Assembly: GCF_032062135.1 (NCBI RefSeq)
Contig: NC_092866.1
Coordinates: 26,346,789-26,410,788 of the forward strand
DNA length: 64,000 nucleotides
DNA from: Pyxicephalus adspersus
Taxonomy: Eukaryota; Chordata; Amphibia; Anura; Pyxicephalidae
Direction: 5' to 3'
The notes under the pieces are model-generated. The model did not search any database. It had not been told where the DNA came from and saw nothing but the letters and a program-made list of their open reading frames with translations. The translations under genes were made by a program, and so were the position numbers. Within the stretch, counting starts at the first letter, position 1; the number at the start of each line of letters is the position of its first letter. Positions 12,283 to 23,649 of the stretch are shown piece by piece.

Positions 12283-12309
12283 TAATAATTTAAATACAAT
12301 CAATATGTA
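11581..12309. other. AT-rich spacer with (TA)n
   Basis: No gene seen. A TA microsatellite occupies about 12236-12281 and joins the LINE tail that follows. Confidence 0.6.
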
Positions 12310-12500
12310 TCATCTCCTAGATTGTAAACTCTTTGGGGCAGGGTCCTCTCCTCCTCCTGTGTCACTGTCTGTATCTGTCTGTCATTTGCAACCCTTATCT
12401 AATGTACAGCGCTGCATATGTTGGCGCTATATAAATCCTGTTTATTAATATTATTAATATTATTGTTATTAATAATAATATTAATAATATACATCATTTG
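12310..12500 (+). mobile_element. L2-like LINE 3' tail (extreme truncation)
   Basis: Contains 'agattgtaaactctttgggg', 'gtcactgtctgtatctgtct', 'atgtacagcgctgcatatg' and 'ggcgctatataaatcctg', ending in an (ATT)n run. This is the same 3' tail that closes the larger L2-like copies, so it is a dead-on-arrival insertion. Confidence 0.8.
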
Positions 12501-12779
12501 CGCATATTTATTTGGCCTGAAATTCAAAATAAAAAACAATAAATAAAAGCCTTGACTGCCCCTTCTTTATGGCTTGGGAGCCTATAAAATTGGTCTCCAC
12601 TAATCTGTCAGACGCAGATCAATGAAGTGCTCTGATGGTTGGTACTTGTACTGTTGTGAGAATAAATTCTTCCAAGGGCGTTCACAAGAAACTTCAGTGC
12701 CTAAGGGATCCTTAGAAAACATTTTATGAATCCAGGTATATGCTTATATCAAATAATTGTTTTCTAGCGGCCACACACC

Positions 12780-13490
12780 CATAAGACCAATGCATTTCTA
12801 GATAGTGGGGCCACATGAATTTTGGGTATCCCATCTGTGTCCCTAACTGTGCCTAGCTATTGCTAATTCCCGGAGTGGGACTAAAGGTGGGCTCTCCTAA
12901 TATTGAAACACTTCTATAAGCCACAGGCTAATTTATTTAGATTATCCTGGGGTTACCTATGTTCTGCAAACATAACTCCTGAAATGACTGGAAGATGTAG
13001 CAGTTGAATGGTGTTAGGTTGTTTCGGTAGTTATCTGTCCCTGCTTGAACCATAATCTCACATTACTTTCTCTGAAGTTTTTTTTTTTTCTGTGGGCTGC
13101 CAACTTTCTTCTACCTCACAGAAATTATAACTGTCCTATTGATTTGCTTGGGTGACTTTACAACCTGTCTGTGATGATCTGGCTATCAAGCAGTATATTA
13201 CAGAAAATTTAGAAAAGGACATCATTCATCCATCTACTTCTCCAGCTTGCGCAGAAGACACGGGCTTTGCAGAAAAGAAAGATGGGAATCTGCTCTCCTG
13301 CATTGACCACAGGAGTCTTAATAAAATAACTGTTAAGAATAAATATTATATTCTATCCTTATTCCCTCTTTAAAGACTTGTTTTTTTCAGGTTTTAGGAC
13401 CTTAAATCTTTTTGGGGTCCACAACTGATCTTTGTCAGGCATGGACAAATAAAAAAAAAAAAAAACATCTTTAAGAGTATGGAAGGCATT
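12780..13490 (+). pseudogene. Ty3/gypsy pol remnant, protease to RT N-terminus
   Basis: The + strand reads FLDSGAT at 12795-12815, the retropepsin active-site motif, followed by stops. At 13152-13375 it reads an RT entry segment (IHPSTSPA, then EKKDGNLLSCIDHRSLNKIT), the conserved start of gypsy RT. The frame breaks immediately after, near 13375. The downstream RT continues at 19948 beyond an inserted L1. This is a fossil LTR retrotransposon, and no LTR pair was assigned to it. Confidence 0.8.
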
Positions 13491-13807
13491 ACAAGTTCAT
13501 TTTTTGTTTTTTATGAAATTTTTTATTTTTGAAAAACATAACAAAAACAAGACAATAACCAATCAAGACAAAACAGGGTAAGGGTAAATACAGGAAACAA
13601 AGACCGGTATGTTACACATTCCACATAGCAAAAAAAAAAAAAAGAAACAACTTGTGGTGTAGATACAGACAACATATCATCGTTAGCATCTGGGTACATC
13701 TGTGGGACCATAAAGTGCATTAGAAAAAAAGAAAAAAGGAAAAATAGGAGCGAGGAGAACATACAAAATATTATTATACAAAATAATCCCCCCCCCCCTC
13801 CTCACCC

Positions 13808-16800
13808 TCAGAGACTTGGATCCAGGTGGAGCTTGAACTCCTGGGTGTCTCGGTAGTAGATCCAGCTACCCCATATCACATTGAATTTTTCCTGCGTACC
13901 CCTTAAGCTCGTGGGCAGGTCCTCCATGAGCATCATACCATTAACCCTGTGAAACCACATGCCCGTAGTGGGTACCGACGCTGTTTTCCACAACATAGGT
14001 ATACTAATAATAATAATAGATCTCCTATAGCTCTTATCCGAGATAGTGTTATGATGCAAAAAGAAAAACCGGGGGTCTTCTGGGACATTGTGGGTGGTAA
14101 CTTTCTGTATGAGTGCCCTCACCTGTTCCCAATAGGGGCCCAGCAACAGGCAGGACCAGAAAATGTGTAACATGGTGCCCTTTTCCCGGTTGCACCGCCA
14201 GCACCTGTCTGAGACTTCAGGGAAAAAGCTATGTAGCCGCTCTGGGGTCCTATACCACCAACAGAGGATCTTAAAGCTCAGTTCCTGAGCTTTTCTGGAG
14301 GACCGATGATCCGCAGAAAGGATCTTGCTTTTTTGCTCTGGTTCCAAAGTATACCCCAGTTCAGCCTCCCATGCCTGCATAGTATGAAGGAGAAAAGTTC
14401 TCTGGGTTCCGGTTAAGTACAGCATAAAGGTAGGACAGAGAGTGTCTAAGAGAGCCACTTCCTGTAAATACCGTCTCAAAACCCGTTTTCACTTGGGTAC
14501 TGCTATATTCTGGGGGGAGGGATAGTAGATAATGGGACAGCTGAAGTGACCTCCAAAAATCAAGGTCAAAGTCCCCTGACCCATCTGTGAACGTCTCCAT
14601 CGAGACCCACTGCCCTTGGTGGATAAAATGTTCTGCTCTTTGAAGCCCTCTCTCACGCATCTCCCCAAATTTCCCATCCTCCAAACTGGGGGGGAAGGAG
14701 AGGTTACCAACAATCGGATACATGGGAGAGGGTTCGGGCGATAGGTTGAGTTTAAATACAGGTTTCTGACAGGCCTTCCAAGTGGCAAATATCAAGGGAT
14801 GATTTTTCAAATTCGGGTGAGGGAGCTTCGGTAACCATGGGAGCACCGTCAAAGGTACCGGCGTAAAAGACTGTTCCACTCTTATCCATTGTTTGAACTC
14901 CCCATGTCAGAACCAATCTAGGATACGGACCATGTGGGTCGCCATATAGTACAAAGAAAAATTGGGGATACCCAGTCCCCCCCCACTCTTGTTCCGGAAT
15001 AACAGGCTCCTGCTAAGCCTATGACCCTTCGTGCCCCAAATAAAATGGAATACCTTGGAATGTAATGATTTAAAAAAGATATTGGCAGAGCCTGAAGAAG
15101 ATACAGGGTTCGTGGCAGAACGTTCATTTTGACCGCCTCTATGCGCCCTAGCCAGGACAGAGTCAGAGAGAACCAGTATTCCAAGTGCTTGTTAATGGTA
15201 GTGGGGATGGGAGCAATATTTAGGGCATAGAGCTGTGACAGGTCTGCTGGGATCTGAGTCCCCAATTACTTGATCGCCTTATCTTCCCATTTAAAGGAGA
15301 AGGAGAGAATGAGATGGGATCGAAGAGTCTTAGGCATGGAGATACTCACTTTTCTCTATGAAAATAAGGTCATCTGCATAGGCTGCCACCCTATGTTCAC
15401 AACCATTTAGCGTAAGACCCTGTATATCTGGATTGGAGAGTATTGCCGACAGTAGTGGCTCCAGAGACAGAACAAAAATAAGCGGGGACAAAGGACAGCC
15501 CTGTCTAGTGCCGTTAGAAATGTTAAAGGTTGAGGACACTTCTCCGTTTACCCTGACCGATGCAGAAGGGGATGAATACAAAGCCTGGATCGAAGCCATC
15601 ATCTTGCTCCCCATGCCCATAGTACGAAGTGTGGCGAGCATAAAGTCCCAGTCCACTCTATCAAAGGCCTTTTCCTACCTGATCTATGTGGATAAGAGCA
15701 TGGATATGCCTTTGAAGTCTGTTGGCTAGGATTTTGGTAAACAGTTTAAGATCTTGATTCAGAAGTGATATAGGCCTCTAGCTACTACATGCCGAAGGAT
15801 CCTTATCTGCCTTGGGAATTACAGTGACTAAGGCCCTTAAAGAATCCAAAGGTAGAGAGCTCCCCTCGGTCAATGAATTGAAGGCGGCTACAAAATGAGG
15901 GGCCAGGTCCTCTGCGAATTTCTTATAGTATGGGAGCGAGAATCCATCAGGGCCTGGCGCCTTCCCCGACTTAGTTTGCTTTATAGCTGCCTGGAATTCC
16001 GCAACAGATATCGGGGCCTCCATGTCCTGACCTGCTGAATTGGACAGGCTTGATAGATCAATTCCCTCTAAATACCGCTGTATTCTCCCCAAATTAGAGT
16101 TACGTGCTGCTCCCGACTGGTCGGGCGGTTTTAGGTTGTACAGGGAGGCGTAATAATCTCTGAATTTCTCACAATCTCTTTCACTCAATATATCTTGCTC
16201 CCGGTAGCAGTGGCTAGAAAAGGTACATGTGTATTCTTAGGCCTCTGAGAGCCTTTGCTAGGAGGCGCACACATTTATCCCCATGTTCATAATAGGTTCT
16301 CCGGCATTTGACAAGGGCTGCTTTTGCTTTACCGAGACATAGGGAGGCTAATTTCTGACGTAAAAGAGCCAACTCCGAGCCTAACTGTTTGTCCAGAGAA
16401 CGCTTGTGTAGGAGCTCTAACTCCTGTAGGCGTTTGATAGTGGAAGCAATTTCAGCCTGCCTTTTCTTCTTCAGTCTGGCTCTGTGCTTTTTAAGAATCC
16501 CCCAAATTACTGCCTTGTGTGCCTCCCAGATCACAGTGGGGGAGCACTCAGGAGCAACATTCAGGGCAAAAAAAATCCTCATTTTAGAGGTCAGCTCCGC
16601 AGTGACCACTGGGCCAGCCAGGAGTGATTCATTTAGTTTCCAATGCCAAGACTTGGGGGAGGTGTAAGCTAAATGCAACGTGAGAATCACTGGTGCGTTA
16701 TCAGAGAATGCAATGTTTCCAATCTTGCAGTCCAAAACCTGCATCAGATCCCCCTGTTTAAGCCAATAATAATTAATGCGTGAATACATCCGGTGTGGGT

Positions 16801-17380
16801 GGGAATAGAAGGTGTAGTCTCTTCCAGTTGGATTCAGGATCCACCACACATCAACCAGTTGATGTTGGTGCAAGCAGTGTTTCAATTGAGCAGAGGGATG
16901 TGAGCCAGCCGACCCCGCCGCACCGGATGTATCAAATTCATGATTAGAGCAAAGTTAAAGCAGGCCTTCTGCGAACTCATCAAGTTTCTCAAGCATCCCT
17001 TTCAAAAATCCTTTGTGGTACACTTAGGGTGCATAGATAGATGCAAAGGTTACCAGGAGCTCCTCCAGAATTCCCCTAACAAACAGTACTCTGCCCTCTG
17101 CCCTAGGGCACCCTGCCCTATATAGGTCAATGAGATGCCAACGTACTGAGCCTGAGATCAAGAGGGAAGTACCCCCAGATCTAGAGTCCACCGAGCCACA
17201 ATGGTAACTGATCGGGAATTTCCTATTGGATAATTTGCGAACTTTGTCATGCTTAAAATGAGTTTCCTGGAGTAGCGCCACCTGAACCCGTAGTCTCGCC
17301 AATTCAGACAACAGTGCCAAACGTTTCTCCGTGACATTCAGTCCCTTGACATTGAATGTTACTAACTTAATACGGTCCAT
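13808..17380 (-). pseudogene. L1-clade ORF2 (endonuclease/reverse transcriptase), broken
   Basis: In sense order: an APE-type endonuclease start (VTFNVKGLN, then LLQETH) at 17380-17024; the endonuclease end at 16885-16660 with MYSRINYYW and FSDNAPV, where the catalytic His of SDH is replaced by Asn; an RT entry block SGKAPGPDGFSLPYY at 16188-15778; RQGCPLSPLIF and the catalytic AYADDLIF at 15560-15350; the thumb region at 15265-14918; and a C-terminal CWRCNREKGTMLHIFWSC zinc-knuckle-like block at 14300-14140. At least six frame breaks separate these pieces. The protein would nick target DNA and prime cDNA synthesis in an active element; this copy cannot do so. Confidence 0.85.
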
Positions 17381-17953
17381 GTTAAAAGCAATAGATCACC
17401 AGAGTAGATTTTGGTTAAAGCTCAGAGGTCTGAGGTTGTGTAACCCAGTGTTTGAGGCTGGGGAGCGGGTATGAGGTAACTATTAGCGGGATAGGGGTTA
17501 AACACGAGGAAGGAAGGGGAGGAAGGGAACCAGTTAGGGAGGGTGGGAGGTGGGGGCGAATAACAAAATATATATGTACCAAAGGTACGTAAGGCACCAA
17601 AAGGTGTCAAGTCTCAGATAGCCTGAGAGGCCTAAGTGGGGGAGTAGTAAAAATCTACGACGGCATGGGTGCGTCCCCCACAAACGGCCCAGTGTAAACC
17701 AAACAACTTACAATTGGTGGTAGTAGCACCGCACCAACCTTGTCACATACATTAGTGCTGGGCGCATAATAAAAGGTCAAAGTGCATAAAAAGCAAACAT
17801 AAATAAATCGAATTCTAGTCAGCAGACCTATAGAAGAGGTAATCAGTGATATAATACTGGGCATAACATGGAGCTCGAACACAGCAGCAAAGTATACAAT
17901 CATATGAAAACGGCCTAGTAAATAAACTGCAGAACAGGCAGATATAGTGCATA

Positions 17954-18541
17954 CCGTGTTTTTCGCCGTATAAGACGCTCCGGAATATAAGACGCATCCA
18001 ATTTTAAAGGAGGAAAATCTAGAAAAAAAATATTCTGAAAGATTATTCCCCTTCTGATCACTCATGTGCCATTCATACCGGTATTCCCCTTCTGATCACT
18101 CATGTGCCATTCAAATTCCCTTTCTGATCACTCTGTGCCTTTCAAATTCCCTTTCTGATCACTCTGTGTCATTCAAATTCCCCTTCTGATCACTCTGTGT
18201 CATTCAAATTCCCCTTCTGATCACTCTGTGTCATTCAAATTCCCCTTCTGATCACTCTGTGCTTTTTTTCCACTGTATGGCAGTTAGGACAGGGAACAGC
18301 AGGGGGCGCTGTGCCAGCTTCTTTCGCTCTGCACTGAAGCCAGGAGAAGACACGATGCTGCCAGAGAGGAGACACACGCTGCATGCAGCCAGCAAGGAGA
18401 AGAGACACACGCAGGATCAGGTATCGGGTGAGTATCTTATTTTAATTATTTTATAACACATTTGTCGTATAGGATGCACCAACTGCGTTCCCCCAGTTTT
18501 GGGGAAGAAAAAGTGCGTCTTATACGTCAAAAAATACGATA
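17954..18541. mobile_element. MITE inserted between L1 ORF2 and ORF1
   Basis: The left end 'ccgtgtttttcgccgtataa' followed by 'gacgc' is mirrored by the right end, whose reverse complement reads 'tcgtattttttgacgtataa' followed by 'gacgc'. The terminal inverted repeats are therefore about 26 bp and imperfect. A second 'tataagacgcatcc' block lies inside the left end. The element is non-coding and carries a 31-bp tandem array. The target duplication is unclear (possibly TA). Superfamily not assigned. Confidence 0.8.
18045..18263. repeat. 31-bp tandem repeat, about 7-8 copies
   Basis: The unit 'attccccttctgatcactct' + 'gtgtcattcaa' recurs consecutively. The three central copies are identical, and the outer ones carry small changes or an insertion ('taccggt'). 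It lies inside the MITE. Confidence 0.9.
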
Positions 18542-18559
18542 ATTACCTCGACCCTTCCC

Positions 18560-19877
18560 CGGATGGGGTGGGTCGAATGTCTCTTTAAGTCCACAGGAAC
18601 GCAGTAGTGCATAACTTCAGGGGCAAAGTTCCTGAGGCGAGGACCACAGGTGGTGTAAGTCCAGTCCTTATGAAAACCCAAATCAAGCAGGTCCATCTTG
18701 ATGAGGTGAAGCGCGGCGTTGCCGGGTTCTGCCAGTCTGCGTGCGCCATTGTGAAGCCTGAGTAGGTGGCGGGGCTTCAGCATTGTCGGCCAATCAGGGA
18801 TAGAGGTGGCAGGTAAGTCGAATGTTGCCAAAAAGGATGGAAGGTCCGCTTCAGATCGAAAGATCGCTGTCTTTCCTTCTTTGTGTGCGGTTAGTTGAAA
18901 TGGAAAGCCCCAGCGATATGGAATTTCCTGTTGCCTTAGAGCTAATAGAACCGGCCACAAAGCCTTGCGTAACAGGAGCGTATGGCGGGAGGGTCTTGTA
19001 ACAGTTGTATCTCACATCCTTGAAACTGGAGGGGTTCCTGTTGCCTCACCACTTTCATTATGGCCTCCTTAACTGCAAAGGAGTGAACCCTGCAAATAAC
19101 ATCTCGTGGCTTGGAGGGGTCTGTGTTTATGGGGTCCAAAGCACGATCTATTTCAATCACAGAATCAGAGGCAGCATGAAGAAGAGAATTGAAAATCGCT
19201 GTGGTCGCAGCGTGCAGAGCTGGGGGTGCAATATCTTCCGGGAGACCCCTTAAACGGATAATATTACGTCTGTTTCTGTTTTCTAGGTCATCCTGTTGCA
19301 TCAGCAATTGTTGTAGCAGCATAGAATGAGAGTTTAAGGTCTCTGTATGCTGGTTCACTTGTAACTGTATGTCAGCTGTCGTTTTCAAAATCATCCATCC
19401 TGATGGACACATCTTTTCTAAAAGTTGCCAGTTCCTCCTTAATAGTGTGCTAAAATTTGCCAAAGCATGCCAGCAGATCTCGCCTAGTGAAGGGGGCATC
19501 CTCCCCTCCTTCACTGTCACTGCTAGAATCTGCTCCCCTCCTGGGGGGGGATTCTATAGTGCTCCTGAGCCCCTGGCTAACCTGCACATCCGTGCCTGCA
19601 TAGGTGGTCCCTATCAATTCATCCCCCAGCAGCTCCTCTCTCAACCCTCCACTGGTTTGAGGTGACTCACCGCTGGAAGAGGAGCCATTGTGGAAGTGCC
19701 GTGGCCGGCCGCGAGGAGCGCAAGGTGAGGAAGGCGCCATCTTGGGGGAGGGGAATCCTCCGATGTTTCCTCCAGCGAGCCCCTTTTTTGGAAGAAGGAG
19801 CTGATTTCACGTGGCCTGCAGCCTGACACTGCGCTGAGATCTGCGGCCCATCTTGTAAGCGGTGTTATGCGAGCCAT
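18560..19877 (-). pseudogene. L1-clade ORF1 (RNA-binding protein), frameshifted
   Basis: A start near 19877 leads into a low-complexity N-terminus. A coiled-coil-like stretch follows (LQVNQHTETLNSHSMLLQQL), then the RRM-type segment NRRNIIRLRGLPEDI at about 19290-19240, and the C-terminal domain (ALRQQEIPYRWGFPFQL) at 18945-18870. This is the usual order of L1 ORF1p (coiled coil, RRM, CTD), which coats the element's RNA. Frame changes occur near 19740, 19460 and 18950. Confidence 0.75.
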
Positions 19878-19947
19878 TTATGGAGCGCGGGACCGGAAGC
19901 CTGAGGAGAGACATTCTACCCGTCTACGCACATGCGCAGTCCCCCCT

Positions 19948-20130
19948 ACAAGTTCATTTTGATGCTCATATAATGTTCTATCTGTTTTCTCAGGATTTAT
20001 TTGGCGATATAGTTTTAGGGATTATTTTAGCACATTTGTGGGGGTGTATCTCAATGAAATATTGACCTTGGTCAGTTTCACCCAGATTACTGTAAATATG
20101 TAAACCTCTATTAAAAAAACAGATGAAGAT
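19948..20130 (+). pseudogene. Ty3/gypsy RT remnant, catalytic segment (continues 12780-13490)
   Basis: After the L1 target duplication the + strand resumes gypsy RT with frame changes. A degraded segment is followed at about 20037-20085 by FVGVYLNEIL, aligning with the FVVVYLDDIL catalytic box of gypsy RT but with both catalytic-box Asp residues changed (Asn-Glu). Non-functional. Confidence 0.7.
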
Positions 20131-20134
20131 GTTT

Positions 20135-22115
20135 CCCTTTCTATTTTTTTAAAAAATTTATTTTTTTGAGGTTTTTACAAGTAAATAGAAATACAATAAC
20201 AAAAATACAAACAATAAACAAGGAAAGAATTACAGTAAGGACATTACATAACGCTATGATTTAATACAAGGCAGGTTACATTTGTTATAGCTTGTGCAAC
20301 AGAGCCAACATGGACATCTAAATGAGAGCTATGTGCCCAAAGAAGGAAATATTTAATTGAATCAGTTTTCCAATGACATGGGTACTGCGACTGGAGATGT
20401 CCGAGTAAAATGTCCTTTAGGTTAACTGGATGGGCTTCTGTTTTGGTCCAATTAATTTCGTATCCAGGGAGGGAACCATACTCCTTCAACACCTTATGTA
20501 AATTGGGAAAGGTCACAAGGTGGTTAGTGATGGTTAGGGGGTTATTGTCTGCGTAAAGTGCTATTGTAAATTGTTTAGTTTTAATAGGTACACCTATGAT
20601 ATTGGGGTGGTTATGTACCATGGCTGCGAGGGGTTCTATGCATAAGGCGAATAACAGTGGGGAGAGGGGGCAGCCCTGCCCTTATGTAAGGCTTTTATCA
20701 TAAATGGCTAACTGAGTCTGTCGAAGGTCTTTTCGACATCCAGACCCAGTACCACTGCACCAGTTTCCATTTTGTTTAAGGCATCTATAATATCAATAGT
20801 GTGTCTCCCAGCTTGGTGTGCCAAGATAAATCCAACCTGATCTTTGGCTATTATAGTGGGAAAATAGGTCCTTAAGCAGGTCGCAAGTAGTCTAGTGAAA
20901 ATCTAAGAATCAGAATTTAGCAGGAAGGGATATGGTGCACTAGCTGTGACTAGCTGTCATTTTGGGGTTTTTTGCTGATTTAGGGAATACTGAAATGTAG
21001 GAGTGAAGCATTAATATCCGGATAGAGGATCCCTCTAGGAAGCCAATAAACAAATCTGTCATATGAGCCACCAAGGTGCCAATGCCTTACAGTAGGTATA
21101 TTAGAAGCCATCTGGTCCCAGGGCTTTGTGTTGTGGTAAATTCGTAATAGTTGCGAGAATTTCTTCCCCCAGATTTCTTGTTTAAGGGCTTCTATTTCCG
21201 ATTCATTTAGGACTTTTAGAAGAGAGCATCTGCAAAGATATTCGTAAATGTGGATCTATAGGTGACATGCATCTCCCAGTTGGGCATTGTGTACCGTGGA
21301 ATAGAAGTCAGAGTAATAATCGCCAAATATTTTGGCAATGACTTCTGTGTTGTATTGAACCCCGCCCAAGTGATCTCAAAGTGATAATGGTATAGATTTA
21401 GATGTCAGCTCCCGAACCTGCCATGCAAGTAGGGTATCCAACTTATTCCGTTTGTCATAGAAATTTTGTCGTAGGTACATTAGGGACCTCTGTCTTGTCT
21501 AAGTATTATTGATAATGGAAATCAATAACTTGTTTAAGAAGTGATATGGTGGGGGCAGCATACAGCGATTGCTCCGATTTATACAGTTTATCTGTGAGTG
21601 TTATACGCTGGTGAATTATCTTTCTTACGTTTGTTAGATTCTGAAATACAATGACCTCTGATTAGCTCTGATTACTGCCTTATGGGCTTCCTATAAGGTA
21701 GAGATTTGTGCTACAGAATGTAAATTATCTTGGAAATATCTGTCCAGTGTCTTTTGGAGAACTAATTTTGTAGGCATATGTTTTAGCAGAAAGTCATTGA
21801 AACGCCAATGACACTTCTTGCTAAAGGTGGGTTCAAAATCTCCTATTAACATGATAGGATCAGACCAGCTGATCGGGCCTATATCAGTATGTGACATAGC
21901 TCATGTAATGAAATAGTCAATCCTGGTGTGTTTTATATACTGAAGGTGAGTAAAACACCAGACATCAAATAAATTGGATTTATGCATCATCTTACGGAAA
22001 CCTGTCGATATACATGAGGTAGGTGTCTGGTTGTAGGGTCAGTGGTTAGCAGATCCAATAGATATGTATGGAATAATGCAATTGTTACTAATAATACCCG
22101 CTGTAAAGGTGAAGA
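20135..22115 (-). mobile_element. second L1-clade LINE, minus strand, truncated and deleted
   Basis: In sense order from 22115: the endonuclease end (WSDPIMLIGDF at about 21870-21840); the RT block LGLDVEKTFDRLS at 20750-20710; QGCPLSPLLFALCIEPL at 20690-20640; and the catalytic box LYADN (normally YADD) at about 20570-20550. The C-terminal half of ORF2 is deleted before the 3' A-rich end (T-rich at 20135-20170). The 5' end, including ORF1, is missing. Confidence 0.8.
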
Positions 22116-22124
22116 AATAAAAAG

Positions 22125-22305
22125 CCAATTTTATTATTATTATTATTAATAATAATAATATTAATAAACAGGATTTATATAGCGCCAACATATTACGCAG
22201 CACTGTACATTAAATAGGGATTGCAAATGACAGACTAAGACAGACAGTGATACAGGAGGAGAGGTCCCTGCCCCGAAGAGCTTACAATCTAGTAGATCTC
22301 ATCGA
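22125..22305 (-). mobile_element. L2-like LINE 3' tail, minus strand
   Basis: Begins with a (TTA)n run, then 'caggatttatatagcgccaa', and continues to 'gaagagcttacaatctagta'. This is the reverse complement of the common L2-like tail seen at 12310-12500. Confidence 0.8.
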
Positions 22306-22645
22306 ACATGCGTGGGATGGGCATCTCTTTCCCTTAGTAGAAAAAATGCCCTTCTACACATGAGGCTCTAAGCTCCCAAAAAAAGGGTGTTGCACTTAAA
22401 AAAGAAAAAAAAAATTACATTTTTGTTTTACATATAAGGGTTGTCTTCCTTTTATGTAAAGTGAAAATGTTGAGTTTAGGTATGCTTTAAGTAGAATTAC
22501 TTGTATATATGTATAACATCAGTTGATTGAAGGGGAGCTGGAAAGGCTGGCTGAAACATTGACCCCAAACAAAAAGATACAGAGGTGTGAACAGCATTGG
22601 TGGAGGATACAATCACCCCCATCAAGTGCCCAAGAAAGAGTGATA
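22306..22645. other. spacer, nothing recognised
   Basis: Mixed-composition DNA with A-rich runs near 22380-22420. No coding or structured feature identified. Confidence 0.5.
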
Positions 22646-22649
22646 GGTA

Positions 22650-23200
22650 AAAACTAATTGTTTACTCCATCACCGAGTCACACTCAGGGTAGTTAAAAAT
22701 GTAAAAAACAAACACTTACCTGGTCCCATCGGCGTCCTCCAGGCTCCTGCCATCCTCTGGCTGCGTCCTCTTCCCCCGATCTGTCCCCTGGCGCAAGTGC
22801 GCTGACATTTTCCGGGAGTTCCCGGTGACGTCGGCGCATACAGTCGCTGCTAGGCACGGCGGGAATTTTGAATTATTTTGTAATGCATTCAATACAAAAT
22901 AACTGTATTAAACTGGATTTCTATGTCTAAAAGCAGTACATTGTCTTTCATGAAAATTAATTTATAACATAATATTATGAGTATAATAAAGTTTAAAACA
23001 CAAAATCATGTCAACGTTTATTATTAAATTTATTATTAAATTTATTTTTTTTTATTTATTATTTTGACATAAGTTTGTGTTTCAAACTTTATTACACTCA
23101 TACTATTATATTATACTGTAAAATGTATTTTCATGAAAAACAATGTACCGCTTTTAGACATATAAATCCTGACAGAAATGAACCACCCAGGAGGTTAGAC
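22650..23200. mobile_element. AT-rich foldback MITE-like element
   Basis: Two arms of about 100 bp, 22915-23013 and 23065-23169, are inverted copies ('ctatgtctaaaagcagtaca' against 'tgtaccgcttttagacatat'), separated by an AT-rich loop. The outer flanks ('accgagtcacactcagggta' and 'aaccacccaggaggtta') look like ends of a TTAA-type MITE family, but that assignment is tentative. GC-rich stretch 22730-22860 lies inside the left half. Confidence 0.6.
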
Positions 23201-23640
23201 AATAGTAACGACTATGGTGGGGACATTACATTTGAACCTCTTTGAGTAATAAAAAGTGACAACTATGGACAAAGCACTTGAGCAAGCAATATCTGAGCTC
23301 TATTAACAAGATAATATTATTAATACTTACTATTCACTTTGGGGAGCATACACATTTATCCATTATGCTTGATATTTTATTATTGGCATTTAAAAAAAAA
23401 AAAAAATGTATGTTAGATCCTCTGTGAACTTTCTTTGACTGTGTAGGTCCTTCCAGGAAGATGAACCCCTTTAATTTGCAAAAGAAACCCTTTTTAGGGA
23501 TGTAAATTTGATTCCTCCTCCTGTTCCTTCCTATCCTGTTACATCTTTAGGGCAGGAAAGGAAGGGAAACATCCCCAGCAGGGTGCAGAAAGCAAAAAAT
23601 AACACGATAGGGGGTTTTAAACCACTGTTTGCCACTGTGT
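23201..23640. other. spacer, nothing recognised
   Basis: AT-rich DNA with a poly-A tract at 23392-23406. No gene motif seen. Confidence 0.5.
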
Positions 23641-23649
23641 GCTATGTGT

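Larger units (their letters stand above)
13504..19947 (-). mobile_element. near full-length L1/Tx1-clade LINE inserted in gypsy pol
   Basis: A minus-strand element with ORF1 (about 19877-18560) and ORF2 (17380-13808), followed by a 3' UTR ending in a T-rich (A-rich in sense) stretch at 13501-13530. It is bounded by a 13-bp direct repeat, ACAAGTTCATTTT, at 13491-13503 and 19948-19960, which is the target-site duplication. Removing it rejoins the two halves of the gypsy RT. Length is 6.4 kb, including a 0.6-kb MITE at 17954-18541. Frameshifts and stops interrupt both frames. Confidence 0.9.

Noticed and set aside
13808..14479. 223-codon minus-strand open frame
   Set aside because: It is the C-terminal part of L1 ORF2 (CWRC...HIFWSC block), not an independent gene.
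16389..16667. 92-codon + strand frame
   Set aside because: Antisense shadow of L1 ORF2; no motif of its own.
18259..18456. 65-codon frame with basic, Cys/Arg-rich text
   Set aside because: It is internal MITE sequence; no start context or conserved domain.
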